Shown: positions 62,533 through 64,000 of the stretch, piece by piece | Layout: each line of letters begins with the position of its first letter | Position numbering within the stretch: the stretch's first letter is position 1 | Position numbers and translations under genes: made by a program | Source of the DNA: Pseudomonadota bacterium | GTDB lineage: Bacteria; Pseudomonadota; Gammaproteobacteria; Burkholderiales; Rhodocyclaceae | Assembly: GCA_018241695.1 (NCBI GenBank) | Contig: JAFEDH010000007.1 | Coordinates: 52,906 to 116,905, forward strand | Direction of reading: 5' to 3' | DNA: 64,000 nucleotides | The notes under the pieces: generated by a model | What the model was told of the DNA's origin: nothing | Seen by the model: only the letters and a program-made list of their open reading frames with translations | Databases searched by the model: none

Positions 62533-63831
62533 TCAATGAAACTGCTCTTCCTCTGTGGAGCCGGTGAGCGCCGTAACCGAGGAAGTACCCCCCTGGATCA
62601 CGGTGGTGACATCGTCGAAATACCCGGTGCCGACCTCCTGTTGATGGGAGACGAAGGTGTAGCCGCGATCGCGGGCGGAGAATTCGGGTTCCTGCACCTT
62701 CTCGACATAGGCCGACATGCCGCGTCGGGCGTAATCCTGGGCCAGATCGAACATGTTGAACCACATGGAATGAATGCCGGCCAGGGTGATGAACTGGTAT
62801 TTGTAACCCATGGCGCCCAGTTCGCGCTGGAACCGGGCGATGGTGGCATCGTCCAGATTCTTTTTCCAGTTGAAGGAAGGCGAACAGTTGTAGGCCAGCA
62901 ACTTGCCGGGGAACCGGGCACGTATCGCTTCCGCGAATTTGCGGGCGAATTCCAGATCGGGTGTGCCCGTTTCACACCACACCATGTCGGCATAAGGTGC
63001 GTAGGCCAGGCCACGACTGATGGCCTGCTCCAGCCCCTTGTAGGTTTTGTAGAAACCTTCTGCGGTGCGTTCGCCGGTGATGAAGGGTTTGTCGTTTTCA
63101 TCGACGTCGCTGGTGAGCAGATCGGCCGCTTCCGCATCGGTGCGAGCCAGGATGATGGTGGGCACACCCATTACATCCGCAGCGAGCCGGGCAGCAACCA
63201 GCTTTTGTATGGCTTCCTGGGTGGGTACGAGAACCTTGCCTCCCATATGGCCGCACTTTTTTACCGAAGCCAGCTGGTCCTCGAAGTGCACACCACCCGC
63301 CCCGGCCCGGATCATGGCTTTCATCAGTTCATAGGCATTGAGCACGCCGCCAAAACCGGCTTCCGCATCGGCAACAATGGGGGCAAAGTAATCGATATAA
63401 CCGGCAGCATCCCGGTCGATACCCTTGGCCCACTGGATCTCGTCCGCGCGTGTGAAGGTGTTGTTGATGCGTTCCACCACGGTAGGTACGGAGTCCACCG
63501 GATACAGGGACTGATCGGGATACATGGCCATGTAGGCGTTGTTGTCGGCGGCCACCTGCCAGCCGGAGAGGTAGATGGCCTTGATGCCGGCTTTTACCTG
63601 TTGCATGGCCTGGCCTCCGGTCAATGCGCCCAGGCAATTCACATACGGTTCGTTGTTCACCAGCCTCCAGAGCTTCTCCGCACCGTGACGGGCCAGGGTG
63701 TGCTCGATGTGCAGGCTACCGCGCAGGCGAACCACGTCAGCGGCACTGTAGGGACGCTTGAGGCCATGCCAGCGGGGATTTTCGGCCCAGTCCTTTTCCA
63801 GTTGGGCGATGGCTTGTGCGCGTGTACTCAT
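62533..63831 (-). CDS. aceA: Isocitrate lyase
   Basis: 432 aa from ATG 63831; the upstream extension to 63876 has no support. The active-site loop [14 protein letters not shown] is present, along with [18 protein letters not shown] [13 protein letters not shown] near the start, [24 protein letters not shown] and [22 protein letters not shown]. It cleaves isocitrate to glyoxylate and succinate in the glyoxylate shunt, needed for growth on acetyl-CoA units such as those released from steroids or fatty acids. Confidence 0.97.
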   Translation of the reverse strand: MSTRAQAIAQLEKDWAENPRWHGLKRPYSAADVVRLRGSLHIEHTLARHGAEKLWRLVNNEPYVNCLGALTGGQAMQQVKAGIKAIYLSGWQVAADNNAYMAMYPDQSLYPVDSVPTVVERINNTFTRADEIQWAKGIDRDAAGYIDYFAPIVADAEAGFGGVLNAYELMKAMIRAGAGGVHFEDQLASVKKCGHMGGKVLVPTQEAIQKLVAARLAADVMGVPTIILARTDAEAADLLTSDVDENDKPFITGERTAEGFYKTYKGLEQAISRGLAYAPYADMVWCETGTPDLEFARKFAEAIRARFPGKLLAYNCSPSFNWKKNLDDATIARFQRELGAMGYKYQFITLAGIHSMWFNMFDLAQDYARRGMSAYVEKVQEPEFSARDRGYTFVSHQQEVGTGYFDDVTTVIQGGTSSVTALTGSTEEEQFH

Positions 63832-63902
63832 GATTGATTCCTTTGCAAGGTGGGAGCGGACATGTCTTCGGTGCATCAGTGCTTGTTGTAGTTAAATATC
63901 TG

Positions 63903-63920
63903 ATGTCTTATATAAGACAT
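63903..63920. promoter_or_regulatory. Perfect 18-bp palindrome upstream of aceA
   Basis: ATGTCTTATATAAGACAT, 72-89 nt before the aceA start, in a 169-nt AT-rich region that stands out from the GC-rich surroundings. It is probably an operator of an acetate/glyoxylate or propionate-type regulator (GntR-like symmetry). No clear -35/-10 pair could be assigned with confidence. Confidence 0.7.
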
Positions 63921-64000
63921 GTGAAAACAATTTATCATAATAAAATCAATTGGTTATTTATATTTTTTCATAATATAGGGTTTGTTCCGCAATACGAAAA

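Noticed and set aside
62425..63837. 470-codon plus-strand frame opposite isocitrate lyase
   Set aside because: Runs through the aceA terminator and covers a certain enzyme gene in antisense; no domain.
1..64000. CRISPR arrays, tRNA or rRNA genes, transposases, phage genes
   Set aside because: None were recognised: no regularly spaced direct repeats, no cloverleaf or rRNA sequence, and no mobile-element proteins on either strand.

Overview
The window is about 64 kb of high-GC proteobacterial chromosome. Positions 1 to about 51,500 form one nearly complete flagellar island. The rest is a catabolic block with a steroid or lipid-degradation flavour. A polar-type flagellar set (FlhF, an FlhG-like protein, the FleS/FleR two-component pair, two stator systems, sigma-54 and sigma-28 promoters) next to a 3-ketosteroid-dehydrogenase-like flavoprotein and an Ltp2-like aldolase with a DUF35 partner suggests a beta- or gammaproteobacterium. 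A steroid-degrading member of the Rhodocyclales (Denitratisoma or Sterolibacterium relatives) is my best guess. This is inference from gene content; there is no rRNA or tRNA in the window.

Layout: motA(end)-motB, flhB-flhA-flhF-flhG-like-fliA-motC-motD run forward to 9.2 kb. flgA and flgM-flgN run in reverse (9.3-10.8 kb). flgBCDEFGHIJ, then flgK-flgL-lipoprotein, run forward (11.0-24.4 kb). fliF-G-H-I-J and fliK-L-M-N-O-P-Q-R run in reverse (35.1-24.4 kb). fleS-fleR-fliE run forward (35.2-38.2 kb), ending at a strong terminator. Next come a hemerythrin-tailed class III nucleotide cyclase and the topoisomerase IV genes parE-parC. A late flagellar block follows, read in reverse (51.5-43.9 kb): a 65-residue protein, fliC, flaG, fliD, fliS, fliT, a second FliK-like gene, an FlhB-tail paralogue and a YcgR-type PilZ brake.

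Regulation can be partly read. Sigma-54 promoters (GG-N10-GC) lie before flgB, flgK, fliE and fliK, with weaker ones before fliF, flhB and the 65-residue gene. Sigma-28 promoters lie before flgM, fliC and fliD and share an unusual CCGTTA core. A palindrome CGGCAA-N3-TTGCCG occurs perfectly four times (before flhB, flgB and flgK, and inside fleR upstream of fliE), with two near-copies between fliF and fleS. It is the best candidate for the binding site of FleR or another flagellar enhancer-binding protein. This motif is the most interesting regulatory signal in the window.

Structural oddities: FlgK (1063 aa) and FlgL (704 aa) are greatly enlarged by repeated beta-rich modules. The FlhG-like ATPase has lost its Walker A lysines.

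From 51.6 to 64 kb: a reverse block of DUF35 protein, Ltp2-like thiolase-fold protein, oligopeptide-type ABC binding protein with two permeases (no ATPase present) and a KstD-like flavoprotein; an amidohydrolase divergent from an FAD-linked D-2-hydroxyacid dehydrogenase; an NTF2-like protein; and isocitrate lyase (glyoxylate shunt), whose upstream region carries a perfect 18-bp palindrome. I saw no insertion sequence, prophage, CRISPR array or RNA gene.
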